Shown: positions 50,985 through 60,327, counted from the first letter of the stretch. The stretch: DNA of 64,000 nucleotides from Roseiflexus sp. RS-1 (GCF_000016665.1 NC_009523.1:5703501-5767500); one strand, 5' to 3'. Notes: generated by a model not told the origin, from the sequence alone. Translations and numbers: made by a program.

Positions 50985-52683
50985 GCTATACCGGATTATT
51001 TCTTCAAAGACCATTACCGCTGCGGATAGCATCATCGTGCTGATCATCGTCGGGTTGCTGGCGCTCGGCATCTGGCTGGCGGAAGCAGCGCCGGCAGAGG
51101 TGCGTGGACCGGAGATAAGTCTGTCGATTACAGCGCTGCCATTCTACGCATTCCATTCGGTGGGTCGAATGGCTGCTGCGTATGCGCTATCACTTGGCTT
51201 CACCCTGATCTACGGCTACGTCGCCGCCTACAATCCGCGCGCCGAGCGGGTGCTGATGCCGTTGCTCGATGTGTTGCAGAGTGTGCCGATCCTTTCGTTC
51301 CTGCCGGTCGTGCTCCTGAGTTTTACCGCTATCCTGCCGGAAGGCATCGCCGTCGAACTCGCCTCGATTGTGCTGATCTTCACCAGTCAGGTCTGGAACA
51401 TGACCTTCGCATGGTATCAGTCGCTTACCACCGTACCGCGCGAACTGCGCGAAGCAAGCAGTATTTTTCGTTTCACCCGCTGGCGCCGCCTGACAACGCT
51501 GGAACTGCCGTTTGGTGCGCTTGCCCTGATCTGGAACAGTATGATGAGTTGGGCTGGCGGATGGTTCTTCCTGATGGCAGCCGAGATTTTTACCCTCGGT
51601 GCACGTGATTTTCGCCTGCCGGGGCTGGGGGCGTACCTGCAAACAGCGGCAAATGCAGAGAACCTGCCAGCCATTGGCTACGGCATTGCGACCCTGATCG
51701 TCGTTATTGTCCTGCTCGATCAACTCATCTGGCGTCCGCTGCTGGTCTGGGCGGATCGGTTCAAACTCGAAATGGTTGAAAGCGATAATCCGCCGCAATC
51801 GTGGTTCTACGATCTGTTGCAACACGCAACGCTGAAAGATGTGATCGGCGGGGTTGTTGCACCGGTTGGTCGCACACTGGATGCGCTGTTCGACCGATTG
51901 CTCCCATTGCCCCGCGCCACGAGCGGCGACACGAACAGCGGCTTCCGGATCGGATGGCTGTTTCTGGCGCTCATCGGCGCGGCGGCAGTGGCAGGGACGC
52001 TGCTCGGCGGGCGGATGCTGATCCAGGTTTCGCCCGAACAGTGGCTCGGCATCGGCATTGGACTCGGCGCAACTTTCCTGCGCGTCGTGGCGGCGCTGGC
52101 GATTGCGCTGATCTGGACTGTGCCGCTGGGCGTCTATATCGGCATGCAACCGCGCGCTGCGGCTGTACTGCAACCGATCATTCAGATCGTTGCGTCCGTT
52201 CCGGCTACGGCGCTGTTTCCCGTTCTGGTGTTGGCGCTGCTGAGCATTCCCGGAGGACTCAACATCGCCGCGGTCTTGCTCATGCTGCTCGGCACTCAGT
52301 GGTATGTGCTGTTCAATGTGATTGCCGGCGCATCAGCCATCCCGCAGGATCTGCGTTATACGACCGATCTGTTGCAATTGAGCGGATGGCAACGCTGGCG
52401 CACGCTTATCCTGCCCGCTCTGTTTCCCTACCTGATCACCGGGATGATCACCGCCAGCGGCGGCGCATGGAATGCCAGCATTGTTGCAGAATTTGTGGTC
52501 TTCGGCGGGCAAACGTACCAGAGTACCGGCGTCGGCGCCCAGATCACGTCCGCCACCGCCGATGGCGACTATCCACGCCTGCTGGCAGCCACGCTGGCTA
52601 TGGTGATAACCGTCGTGGCGATCAATCGCCTCGTCTGGCGACGCCTCTATCGACTTGCTGAAACTGTGTATCGTATGGAATAG
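50938..52683 (+). CDS. fused two-domain ABC permease (NitT/TauT-like), second system
   Basis: 581 aa, two permease domains in one chain, paralogous to the M-box-linked permease at 10162 but without its roughly 100-residue insertion. EAA loops: PRELREASSIFRFTRWRRLTTLELPFGAL and QDLRYTTDLLQLSGWQRWRTLILPALFPYL; the second has lost the EAA residues. The annotated GTG at 50938 lies in a repeat that supplies the first 16 residues, so the true N-terminus is uncertain. ATPase gene 18 bases downstream. No binding protein is encoded nearby. Substrate unknown. Confidence 0.85.
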   Translation: MGLKPSANQGKARLRGLYRIISSKTITAADSIIVLIIVGLLALGIWLAEAAPAEVRGPEISLSITALPFYAFHSVGRMAAAYALSLGFTLIYGYVAAYNPRAERVLMPLLDVLQSVPILSFLPVVLLSFTAILPEGIAVELASIVLIFTSQVWNMTFAWYQSLTTVPRELREASSIFRFTRWRRLTTLELPFGALALIWNSMMSWAGGWFFLMAAEIFTLGARDFRLPGLGAYLQTAANAENLPAIGYGIATLIVVIVLLDQLIWRPLLVWADRFKLEMVESDNPPQSWFYDLLQHATLKDVIGGVVAPVGRTLDALFDRLLPLPRATSGDTNSGFRIGWLFLALIGAAAVAGTLLGGRMLIQVSPEQWLGIGIGLGATFLRVVAALAIALIWTVPLGVYIGMQPRAAAVLQPIIQIVASVPATALFPVLVLALLSIPGGLNIAAVLLMLLGTQWYVLFNVIAGASAIPQDLRYTTDLLQLSGWQRWRTLILPALFPYLITGMITASGGAWNASIVAEFVVFGGQTYQSTGVGAQITSATADGDYPRLLAATLAMVITVVAINRLVWRRLYRLAETVYRME

Positions 52684-52701
52684 CGATGCAGGGGTGAATG
52701 T

Positions 52702-54012
52702 ATGGCGACGCTGAACGGCGCGGTGCTGGTTGAACTGCGCAATGTCGCACAGCGCTACGGGCGCGGCGAGAAGCGCTTCACCGCCATCGAGCATATCAAT
52801 CTGACCATCCGTGAAGGGGAATTTGTCGCGCTGCTCGGTCCGTCGGGGTGTGGCAAGAGCACGCTGCTGCGCATCATTACCGGGTTGAACCAACCGAGTG
52901 ACGGCGAGGTTCGCTACCGTGGCGCGCCGTTGCGCGGCGTCAACCCGTATGCAACGATTGTGTTCCAGTCGTTTGCGCTTTTCCCGTGGTTGACCGTTGA
53001 GGCAAATGTGGCTATTGCGATGCGTGCGCGCGGCATACCTGCGGAACAGGCGCACGCCCGGGCGATCGAGTTGATCGATATGGTCGGACTCGACGGCTTC
53101 GAGCAGGCATACCCGCGTGAACTGTCGGGCGGTATGCGCCAGAAGGTCGGGATTGCCCGCGCCCTCGCGGCAAACCCCGAACTGCTCTGCCTCGACGAGC
53201 CGTTCAGCGCCCTCGACGTGCTGAGCGCCGAGACGTTGCGCGGCGAAGTGCTTGAACTCTGGACCGGCGGTCAACTCCAGATTCGCGCAGTGTTGATGGT
53301 AAGCCACAACATCGAAGAAGCGATCTTCATGGCAGACCGGATCGTGGTAATGGATAAAGGTCCGGGACGGATCATTGCCGAAGTGCCGGTTACGCTGCCG
53401 CACCCGCGCGACCGTAAATCGGAAGCGTTCGTCACCCTGACCGACCGTGTCTACGGCATTCTCATGGGGCAGACGCAACCAGAGCATGTCGAGTTCGGCA
53501 CCGAACCAGGGCAGGCTGGACGCACCCGCGCATTGCCCAACGCCGAAGTGACCGAACTCGCCGGTTTGCTTGAACATGTGAACAGCACCCCCGCTGAGCG
53601 TGATGATATCTATCAACTGGCGGAGGAGTTAGGGCTGGATTTCAACAATCTGCTGGCGCTGGTCGAAGCGGCGGAACTACTCGGATTCGCCCGTGTCGAA
53701 ACCGGCGACCTGATCATTACACCGTTGGGAGAAACGTTCGCCGACGCCAGCATTCTGACGCGCAAAGAAATCTTTGCATCGCGCCTGCGGCGCCTGCCCT
53801 TCTTCCGCTGGATGCTGCGCATGCTGGAAGCGTCGGGAGAACGGTCGCTGCGCCGCGAAGTGCTCCTCACCGCCCTGGAACGCGACTTCCCTCCCGACGA
53901 GGCGGAACTGCAACTCGACATCGCCAGCAAATGGGGACGCTATGCCGAATTGTTCGGCTATGACGACGCCCAGGGACGCTTTTTCCTGGAAGATGTGGCT
54001 GTCACCGTATGA
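52702..54012 (+). CDS. ABC transporter ATPase with C-terminal AAA-associated domain, second system
   Basis: 436 aa. Walker A GPSGCGKS, VFQSFALFPWLTVEANV, signature LSGGMRQKVGIARAL, Walker B LLCLDEPFSALD and SHNIEEA. Residues about 280-430 form the same extra C-terminal domain as in the 15842 ATPase, ending GRYAELFGYDDAQG. The two ATPases are clear paralogues. Its 3' end overlaps the convergent dehydrogenase gene by 11 bases. Confidence 0.92.
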   Translation: MATLNGAVLVELRNVAQRYGRGEKRFTAIEHINLTIREGEFVALLGPSGCGKSTLLRIITGLNQPSDGEVRYRGAPLRGVNPYATIVFQSFALFPWLTVEANVAIAMRARGIPAEQAHARAIELIDMVGLDGFEQAYPRELSGGMRQKVGIARALAANPELLCLDEPFSALDVLSAETLRGEVLELWTGGQLQIRAVLMVSHNIEEAIFMADRIVVMDKGPGRIIAEVPVTLPHPRDRKSEAFVTLTDRVYGILMGQTQPEHVEFGTEPGQAGRTRALPNAEVTELAGLLEHVNSTPAERDDIYQLAEELGLDFNNLLALVEAAELLGFARVETGDLIITPLGETFADASILTRKEIFASRLRRLPFFRWMLRMLEASGERSLRREVLLTALERDFPPDEAELQLDIASKWGRYAELFGYDDAQGRFFLEDVAVTV

Positions 54013-55174
54013 TGAAGGGCAGACTCACGCGATAGGGACGACCAATTACCGGGCGGATGCGCAGCAACGTCGCACTGGTTGCGTCAGTCGAGATATAGAT
54101 GAACCCGTCCGGTCCCACCGTCACATCGCGCAGGCGACCATATTGACCGTTGATCAGCATCTCCTGCTCAACAATCGTTCGATTGTTGATCTTCAGGCGA
54201 TAGAGCCTGCCGGTTTTCAGTGTCACGAAGAACAGGTCGCCGTTCCACTCAGGAAAAGCGCTGCCAGTGTAAAACATCATATCCGAAGTTGCAACGGTGC
54301 TGTCGGTATTGAACACTGCAACCGGCGCCATGAAATTGGGAACGCCATCGCAGTTCACCGTTCCCAGGCAGTACCGGGGCGGATTGCCCCACCCCCAGCC
54401 ATAGTTGTGCCCGGCGATCAGAATGTTGAGTTCGTCCATAATATCTGGACCATGCTCCGTGCTCCAGAAGTCGCCGGTCGCCGGATGAAACGCCAGTCCC
54501 TGGTGGTTGCGATGTCCCAGCGTCCAGATCAGTGAGCGTGGCGACTGACCCGCAGCATAGAACGGGTTGTCAGGCGGGATGCTGCCGTCCTTGAAGATGC
54601 GGAAGGTCTTGCCGCCGGTGCTGTTGAAGTTCTGCGCCAGCGGCGGGTCGAGCGCGTCGCCCATCGAGACAAACAGGTAACGGTTGTCGGGTGAGACGAT
54701 GACACGACAGCCATCGTGATGGGTAGCGCCGACCATGTTATCGATCAGGATAGCCTCATCACGAACCACGCCAGCGCCGGGATCGACGGTGAAGCGCGAG
54801 AGACGGTTCTTGCGATTGTTATTCGTATCGAAGTAACTGTAGCAGATGTACGCCCAACCGTTGCCTGCAAAATCCGGGTCGAGTTCCATCCCCAGCATGC
54901 CCGCCTCGCTCTCGGCACGAAACCGGGATGGCGGCAAGCCGCTGAAGGTCTGCACCGCGCCGGTTGCGATACTTAAGGCGTACAGGCGCCCACTGTTGCG
55001 CGCAGTGAAGAACAGGCGTCCATCAGGAGCGAAGTTAATGCTCCATGGGCGGTCGAGTCCTGTCTTGACCACTTCGATCTCAAACGACGGCGCGGCGCGG
55101 GTGACCGCGATCCCGATCACCGATGCAAACGCTGCAACCGACAGCAGCAGGATCCAGATCAGATAGCGAGTCAT
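54002..55174 (-). CDS. secreted PQQ-dependent sugar dehydrogenase-like beta-propeller
   Basis: 390 aa from ATG 55174. Signal peptide YLIWILLLSVAAFASVIGIAV, then a six-bladed propeller of the glucose/sorbosone dehydrogenase family: LDRPWSINFAPDGRLFFTAR, GMLGMELDPDF, THHDGCRVIVSPDNRYLFVSMGD, LGHRNHQGLAFHPATGDFWSTEHGP and RLRDVTVGPDGFIYISTD. Oxidises an aldose outside the membrane if PQQ is available. AGGG precedes the ATG. Confidence 0.88.
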   Translation of the reverse strand: MTRYLIWILLLSVAAFASVIGIAVTRAAPSFEIEVVKTGLDRPWSINFAPDGRLFFTARNSGRLYALSIATGAVQTFSGLPPSRFRAESEAGMLGMELDPDFAGNGWAYICYSYFDTNNNRKNRLSRFTVDPGAGVVRDEAILIDNMVGATHHDGCRVIVSPDNRYLFVSMGDALDPPLAQNFNSTGGKTFRIFKDGSIPPDNPFYAAGQSPRSLIWTLGHRNHQGLAFHPATGDFWSTEHGPDIMDELNILIAGHNYGWGWGNPPRYCLGTVNCDGVPNFMAPVAVFNTDSTVATSDMMFYTGSAFPEWNGDLFFVTLKTGRLYRLKINNRTIVEQEMLINGQYGRLRDVTVGPDGFIYISTDATSATLLRIRPVIGRPYRVSLPFIIR

Positions 55175-55237
55175 GCGAATTTCCCTCTCAAACGGACGGA
55201 GCGATGCAACAAGCGGGTTTCCTGCAAAAAGAAAGGT

Positions 55238-55326
55238 CGTTTCACCGCAGAGACGCAAAAGACGCAGAGCGCGATTAATGGAAAACGCTGCGATCCTGGC
55301 GTCTCTGCGGTGCGTTTTTGCAGTGA
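55238..55326. repeat. dispersed intergenic repeat, copy B
   Basis: Bounded by inverted CACCGCAGAGACGC and GCGTCTCTGCGGTG. Same family as 20008-20095. The arms could fold the element into one long hairpin. Confidence 0.7.
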
Positions 55327-55407
55327 AGTCACAAAAGCAAAACTGTCGAGACGCAGGGCTGCATCGCTATTCTTGCACATCCCCGGCTGCCAGCACATCC
55401 CTCGCAG

Positions 55408-55429
55408 CAGGACAATAGTCCTGTTTTTT
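55408..55429 (+). terminator. orphan hairpin with T tract
   Basis: CAGGAC/GTCCTG stem with loop AATA and TTTTTT after it on the plus strand. No plus-strand gene lies upstream within 1.3 kb, so it may end a small RNA or be accidental. The stem is only 6 bp. Confidence 0.35.
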
Positions 55430-55831
55430 GCAGTGGATGCAGCCCGCACCGCACCTCTCCAGACACCGGGCCATCTCCAGGACAACGGGGGAGTGGCGGA
55501 TGTCCTGCCTGAGTCTGCGGTGCACATGTTGCGCCTGCTCGATTTACATCATGGAGCAGGGGATGAGAACGAATGCGACATACGTGTTCACATTGCTCCT
55601 GGGAGCGAAGGGCATCTTGCCTTCGTAGACGCGAAGATCGCGGGACGCTCTCGCTCTCGGGCGCGTGTTTTACCCCGTGTGTGAACAGGCGCAATGCGAC
55701 GCAATAATTGACGCACACCTGATTGAGACGTACAATGAGGTACACGTGCTACCAGACAGTATTGATTGCTTCTGCGCTACATCGGCGGTTGACGTCCGAT
55801 TTCTGCCATTTCTGCATCGAACGAGGTTCAT

Positions 55832-58219
55832 GTGGCAACACCCGGAACAACTCTCCAGGATCGCTATCTCATCGAGCGCCTCCTTGATCGCAGTCCTTTC
55901 GGTGATCTCTACCTGGCGCGTGACCAACGCACGAAACAGGACGTCGATGTCAAGGCAATCACCCATATCGAGCCGGATACCGATACGCTGTTCGCCCGTG
56001 AGGCGGCTGCGTTCGCCGCTGTGCGCCACGCGGCGCTCCCGGCAGTGGTCGATATGTTTGCGACGGTCGATGGGCGCTTTCTTGTCTTCGACCATATTCC
56101 CGGTCTGACCCTGGAAGACATCCGCACGCGCCACGCACAGGGGCGACTCAGCGCCGATGCCGCAATTCGCCTGATCCAACCCGTGCTCGACGCGCTCAAC
56201 CGGCTCCATCAGCACACGCCCCGCCTGATCCACCGCGACGTGCGCCCGCCGAATATCCGGGTCACACCTGCGGGGCAGGTCTACCTCACGAATCCCGGCA
56301 TTGCCGGACGTCCAGGCACGCCCTTTGCCGCAGATGATCCGCGCACCGATCTGTACGGCATCGGTGCGACGCTCTACACGCTCCTGACCGGCAGCATTCC
56401 GCCCGCGCCCAACGAGCGTCTCCAGCGCGATCCGTTGCCGCCAGTACAACGGCTTCGTCCCGACCTCTCAAACGACCTGGCGCAGGTTATCCAGCGATTA
56501 TTGTCGCTCGATCCGGCGCACCAGTATGCTTCCGCCGCCGACGCAAGCCGCGATCTGATCCAGGCCGCCCCTGATGTGACCTGTACGCGCTGTTCGACGA
56601 CGAATCGCGCCAGCGCGCGGTTCTGCCGAGCCTGCGGCGCACCGCTTCCCGCATCCGATCCGCGCAGCGCAATTCGCGCGCTGATCGAGCGCCTGCCAGC
56701 TCACCCCCCCGACGCCAGTGCGGGCGCAGCGCCGCTGCGCCCCGACGCGCCGCTGCCTTCCGCTGACGCTCCCACCATCACCACCCCGCCCTCCAGCGCC
56801 CCCTCCAGTGCGGGCGCAGCGGCGCTGCGCCCCGACGCGCCGCTGCCTTCCGCTGACGCTCCCACCATCACCACCCCGCCCCCCATCCCCCACACCAGTA
56901 CGGGCGCAGCGCCGCTGCGCCCCGACGCGCCGCTGCCTCCGCCCGACGCCCCCACCATCACCACCCCGCCCTCCAGCGCCCCCGACGCCAGTACGGGCGC
57001 AGCGCCGCTGCGCCCCGACGCACCGCTGCCTCTGCCCGACGCCCCCACCATCACCACCCCGCCCTCTAGCGCCCCCTCCAGTGCGGGCGCAGCGCCGCTG
57101 CCCCCCCCCGCCCCCCTCCCGGAGGCAACCGGATCGGGAGCGCCGGTTGGCGACGCGCAACGGCGACGCGGGCGGTTGATCGGCGGAATCGTCGCTGCGG
57201 TGGTGCTCCTGGCAGCCTGTCTGGGCGGCGGCTACTTCGTACTGCAGGCAAGCGGGCTGATCCCGGCAGCAACCGCCATCTCTGGCGTATCGCCAGTGCC
57301 TGCGTCACCGGTAGATGCACGCACACCGGCAAGCGGGGGGAGCGCCGCGACTGCCGAAGCGCGGCAGAACGCTACGGCAACCGCCATCGCCGCAGCCCAG
57401 CAGGCGACGGCGACGGCGCGCGTCAATGGGCAGACGGCAACAGCCCAGGCGGGTCAGGCAATCGAAGTGCAAACTGCAACCGCAATTGCGCGGCAGACGG
57501 TCGCTGCGGCGGCGCAACAGACCGCCGCTGCCATTGCAGCGGCGACCCAGACAGCCGCTGTGCCAACTGCCACACCCACGCCACAATTCCTCCAGCCGCA
57601 ACCGGGCGTGCTCTCGCTGGCCGATTATCAGGCGCAGACGCGCGGTTTGCGGCGACTCCTGTTTGAAACGTTCGACCGGGGCGAACGCACAAAAGCAATT
57701 TGGGCACAGGTGAATGATGAACGACGACGCGCAGCGTTGCGCGACAACCTCTACTATCTGACGGTCAAAGTACCAGACCTCTCCACCTGGTATACCTGGG
57801 ATCGCGATCTGGGGAATACCTACAATATCGAACTGAGTGTTGCGTTTCAGACCGTCGGCGCGCCAGCAGCGGTCGGCATCGCCTTCGATGTGCAACCGGA
57901 CGCCAATAGTGTGCTCCTCTTTGAGATCACCAACGATAAACGCTGGCAATTCAGTACGTTCGTGAATGGTGAGTTTGTTCCAGAACGCAGCACACAACTC
58001 ATCCCCGAAGACATCATCGTTGATGGTAATGGCACAAATACGCTGTGGGTTATGCGCACGCCCAACGAGATTCAACTCTGGATCAACAGCAAACATGTTG
58101 CCACGGTGTCACCGGGTGTTTCACCAGGGGGGCGTGCGGGGGTTGCTGCGTCATCGTTCAGCAGCCTGACGCAACCAGCAACGATGATTGTGGATAATTT
58201 CCTGGCGCGCGCACCGTGA
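55832..58219 (+). CDS. Hanks-type Ser/Thr kinase-like membrane protein, probable pseudokinase
   Basis: 795 aa. Residues 1-240 are a kinase fold with VKAI (ATP Lys) and HRDVRPPNI (catalytic loop, where Lys of HRDxKxxN is Arg). The Gly-rich loop is degraded (LLDRSPFGDLY) and DFG is replaced by TNPG, so the metal-binding Asp is missing. A zinc ribbon (CTRC...CRAC, about 250-270) follows, then a Pro-rich region of about 90-bp tandem repeats (56718-57110), a membrane helix (about 446-470), an Ala/Thr/Gln-rich stalk and a C-terminal beta-rich domain (about 610-795) outside. GTG start with GAGG 5 bases upstream. Signalling scaffold inferred. Confidence 0.85.
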   Translation: MATPGTTLQDRYLIERLLDRSPFGDLYLARDQRTKQDVDVKAITHIEPDTDTLFAREAAAFAAVRHAALPAVVDMFATVDGRFLVFDHIPGLTLEDIRTRHAQGRLSADAAIRLIQPVLDALNRLHQHTPRLIHRDVRPPNIRVTPAGQVYLTNPGIAGRPGTPFAADDPRTDLYGIGATLYTLLTGSIPPAPNERLQRDPLPPVQRLRPDLSNDLAQVIQRLLSLDPAHQYASAADASRDLIQAAPDVTCTRCSTTNRASARFCRACGAPLPASDPRSAIRALIERLPAHPPDASAGAAPLRPDAPLPSADAPTITTPPSSAPSSAGAAALRPDAPLPSADAPTITTPPPIPHTSTGAAPLRPDAPLPPPDAPTITTPPSSAPDASTGAAPLRPDAPLPLPDAPTITTPPSSAPSSAGAAPLPPPAPLPEATGSGAPVGDAQRRRGRLIGGIVAAVVLLAACLGGGYFVLQASGLIPAATAISGVSPVPASPVDARTPASGGSAATAEARQNATATAIAAAQQATATARVNGQTATAQAGQAIEVQTATAIARQTVAAAAQQTAAAIAAATQTAAVPTATPTPQFLQPQPGVLSLADYQAQTRGLRRLLFETFDRGERTKAIWAQVNDERRRAALRDNLYYLTVKVPDLSTWYTWDRDLGNTYNIELSVAFQTVGAPAAVGIAFDVQPDANSVLLFEITNDKRWQFSTFVNGEFVPERSTQLIPEDIIVDGNGTNTLWVMRTPNEIQLWINSKHVATVSPGVSPGGRAGVAASSFSSLTQPATMIVDNFLARAP
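56718..57110. repeat. about 90-bp tandem repeats encoding a Pro-rich linker
   Basis: The unit starts CGGGCGCAGCGCCGCTGCGC and recurs at 56721, 56811, 56901, 56994 and 57084, i.e. 90 or 93 bases apart, always in frame. Confidence 0.85.
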
Positions 58220-58230
58220 TGGGTTGACTG

Positions 58231-59265
58231 TTACAGTCGGGACCGTGGGTCAAGCGCATCACGCAACCCATCACCCATAAAATTGATGCTCAGCACGGTC
58301 AGAAAGATCAGAGCGCCCGGAATGAGCGCCAGCCATGGCGCTGCCTGAAGATACTGACTGCCATCGGTCACCAGGCGTCCCCACGTTGGGGTATCAGGCG
58401 GGAAGCCGACACCGAGGAACGAGAGGGTCGATTCAGCAATGATCGCGCTCCCGATCTCCAGAGTGGCGGCGACGATGATCGGACTGATGGCATTCGGCAG
58501 AATATGGCGGAACATGATCGCCGTCTGAGAGATGCCCAGACAGCGCGCCGCTTCGACAAACTCTTTCTCCTTGAGCGAAAGGAACGTCGCGCGCACGACG
58601 CGCGCCGTCTGCATCCACGCCAGCGCGCCGATCACCGTCACCACAATTACGAAGATACCCGCCTCTGGCGACCCCATTGCCTGGATAACCGGTTCGCGGA
58701 ACAGATAGACCGTCAGCAGGATGAGCGGCACCGAGGGAAGCGACAGGAACAGATCGGTCAGACGCATCAACGTCTGATCGACCACACCGCCGAAGAATCC
58801 AGCCGCAGCGCCAATGATCGTCCCCAGCGAAATGGCGATCAGCATCGCCACAAAACCCACTGCCAGCGAGACGCGCCCGCCATAGATGCAGCGCGCCAGC
58901 AGATCACGCCCCAGGTCGTCGGTGCCGAACGGATGCACATGGGTCGGCGGCGAAAGGAGCGCCAGAAAATCGAGATGATCGATCAGGACGCGAATATCAG
59001 GGTTCTCTGCCGTCACCGGCATGCCCGATTGCGCCAGTTGATCGACCAGGTAGCGTTCATACCACCAGGCGCCGACCGTCACCGCCAGGGTCAAAAAGAT
59101 CAGAATGCCAGCGCCGATCATGGCAAGCGTATGCTTACGGAAACGCCGCCAGGCATCTCCCAGCAGCGTGCGCGGCTTCGCCGACACGCCAAGTTGCAAC
59201 TGACGAATCGCAGCAGCCGGATCGGACACGGAAGACGTATTGATGGTCTGGTTCGCTTCAGACAT
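58231..59265 (-). CDS. peptide/nickel ABC permease, DppC type
   Basis: 344 aa. N-terminal OppC_N helix (LAMIGAGILIFLTLAVTVGAWW), HPFGTDDLGRDLLARCIYGGRVSLAVGF, and the EAA loop EKEFVEAARCLGISQTAIMFRHILPNAI. Ends GDGLRDALDPR, typical of DppC/OppC. Last gene of a three-gene operon without ATPases, which must be encoded elsewhere. An unusually long periplasmic loop (about residues 70-110) is present. Confidence 0.92.
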   Translation of the reverse strand: MSEANQTINTSSVSDPAAAIRQLQLGVSAKPRTLLGDAWRRFRKHTLAMIGAGILIFLTLAVTVGAWWYERYLVDQLAQSGMPVTAENPDIRVLIDHLDFLALLSPPTHVHPFGTDDLGRDLLARCIYGGRVSLAVGFVAMLIAISLGTIIGAAAGFFGGVVDQTLMRLTDLFLSLPSVPLILLTVYLFREPVIQAMGSPEAGIFVIVVTVIGALAWMQTARVVRATFLSLKEKEFVEAARCLGISQTAIMFRHILPNAISPIIVAATLEIGSAIIAESTLSFLGVGFPPDTPTWGRLVTDGSQYLQAAPWLALIPGALIFLTVLSINFMGDGLRDALDPRSRL

Positions 59266-59289
59266 GGGCGCCTCGTTTGACGTAACGAA

Positions 59290-60249
59290 CTAACTGTAAC
59301 GCACACGGGGATCGAGCACGCCGTAGAGTATATCGGCGATCAAATTGAAAAAGACGGTGAGACAGGCAAAAATAAACGTGATTGCCATCACGACCGGCGT
59401 ATCAGAGTTCTGGATCGACGTGATCAACAACTGACCGATGCCATTCACGCGAAAGAGGTTCTCGGTAATAATCGCGCCGGCGAAAATGGTCGGAATACCA
59501 AGCGCAATCAGCGTCACGACCGGAATCATGCTATTGCGCAGCACATGGCGGATGATCACCATCCGGTCAGCCAGACCTTTGGCGCGCGCGGTGCGCACAT
59601 AATCGAGCGGAAGGTTATCGAGCATCGATGAGCGCATAAAGCGAGTCAACGCCGCCGTCTGTTGCACCACCAGCACCGTCACCGGCAATGTCATCTGGCG
59701 GATCTGTTCGGTGATTCCGTCCCAACCTGCCAGATTAAGGGTTGAATTATAGACGATCGGGAACCACTTCAGGTTGATCGCAAACACCAGCATCAATGCC
59801 AGACCGGTGAAGAACGACGGCACCGAAAAGCCGATGAACGCAATGAACGTTGCTACCTGATCGAACCAGGAGTACTGCTTCACTGCCGAGATCACGCCGA
59901 TAGGAATGGCGATCAGCACCGCAATCAGATACGCCGTCCCCACCACAATCAACGTCTGCGGCAGGCGCTGCCAGATCAGATCGATCACCGGACCACGCGT
60001 TCCGAATGAAAACCCCCAATCACCGCGCGCCAGCGCGGTCAGCCACTTCACGTAGCGCACATACCATGGCTGATCGAGACCAAACTGAATACGGATCAAC
60101 TCACGCGTCGATTCAGGAATTGCCGGATTGAGCGCAAACTGCGCCAGCGGATCGCCAGGCGCCAGCGCCAGAATGGCAAAAATCACAAAACTGATAATCA
60201 ACAAGGTTGGAATGGCAATAAGTATCCGTCGCACAATATACTGAGCCAT
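59290..60249 (-). CDS. peptide/nickel ABC permease, DppB type
   Basis: 319 aa, six helices. YIVRRILIAIPTLLIISFVIF at the start and GDPLAQFALNP are the DppB hallmarks; the EAA loop reads YVRTARAKGLADRMVIIRHVLRNSMIPVVT, and it ends VLDPRVRYS. Forms the heterodimeric channel with the DppC-type subunit 24 bases downstream. Separated from the binding-protein gene by an attenuator-like hairpin. Confidence 0.92.
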   Translation of the reverse strand: MAQYIVRRILIAIPTLLIISFVIFAILALAPGDPLAQFALNPAIPESTRELIRIQFGLDQPWYVRYVKWLTALARGDWGFSFGTRGPVIDLIWQRLPQTLIVVGTAYLIAVLIAIPIGVISAVKQYSWFDQVATFIAFIGFSVPSFFTGLALMLVFAINLKWFPIVYNSTLNLAGWDGITEQIRQMTLPVTVLVVQQTAALTRFMRSSMLDNLPLDYVRTARAKGLADRMVIIRHVLRNSMIPVVTLIALGIPTIFAGAIITENLFRVNGIGQLLITSIQNSDTPVVMAITFIFACLTVFFNLIADILYGVLDPRVRYS

Positions 60250-60282
60250 GCCACGTCCCTTTTACCAATTGAGTATGACAAT

Positions 60283-60312
60283 GCAGGGGACAGGCGTTTT
60301 CCTGTCCCCTGC
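60283..60312 (-). terminator. intercistronic hairpin between binding-protein and permease genes
   Basis: Perfect 12-bp stem GCAGGGGACAGG/CCTGTCCCCTGC with a 6-base loop. No long T tract follows on the minus strand. Probably a 3'-end stabiliser or partial terminator that raises binding-protein output over permeases. Confidence 0.6.
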
Positions 60313-60327
60313 ACAACACACCTGTGT

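Larger units (their letters stand above)
55175..55831. other. long non-coding gap
   Basis: Contains dispersed repeat copy B (55238-55326) and an orphan hairpin with six T (55408-55429). No ORF with a ribosome site or recognisable protein was found in the rest. Confidence 0.6.

Noticed and set aside
56498-57160. Gly/Arg-rich minus-strand frames opposite the pseudokinase linker
   Set aside because: Low-complexity shadows of the Pro-rich tandem repeats.
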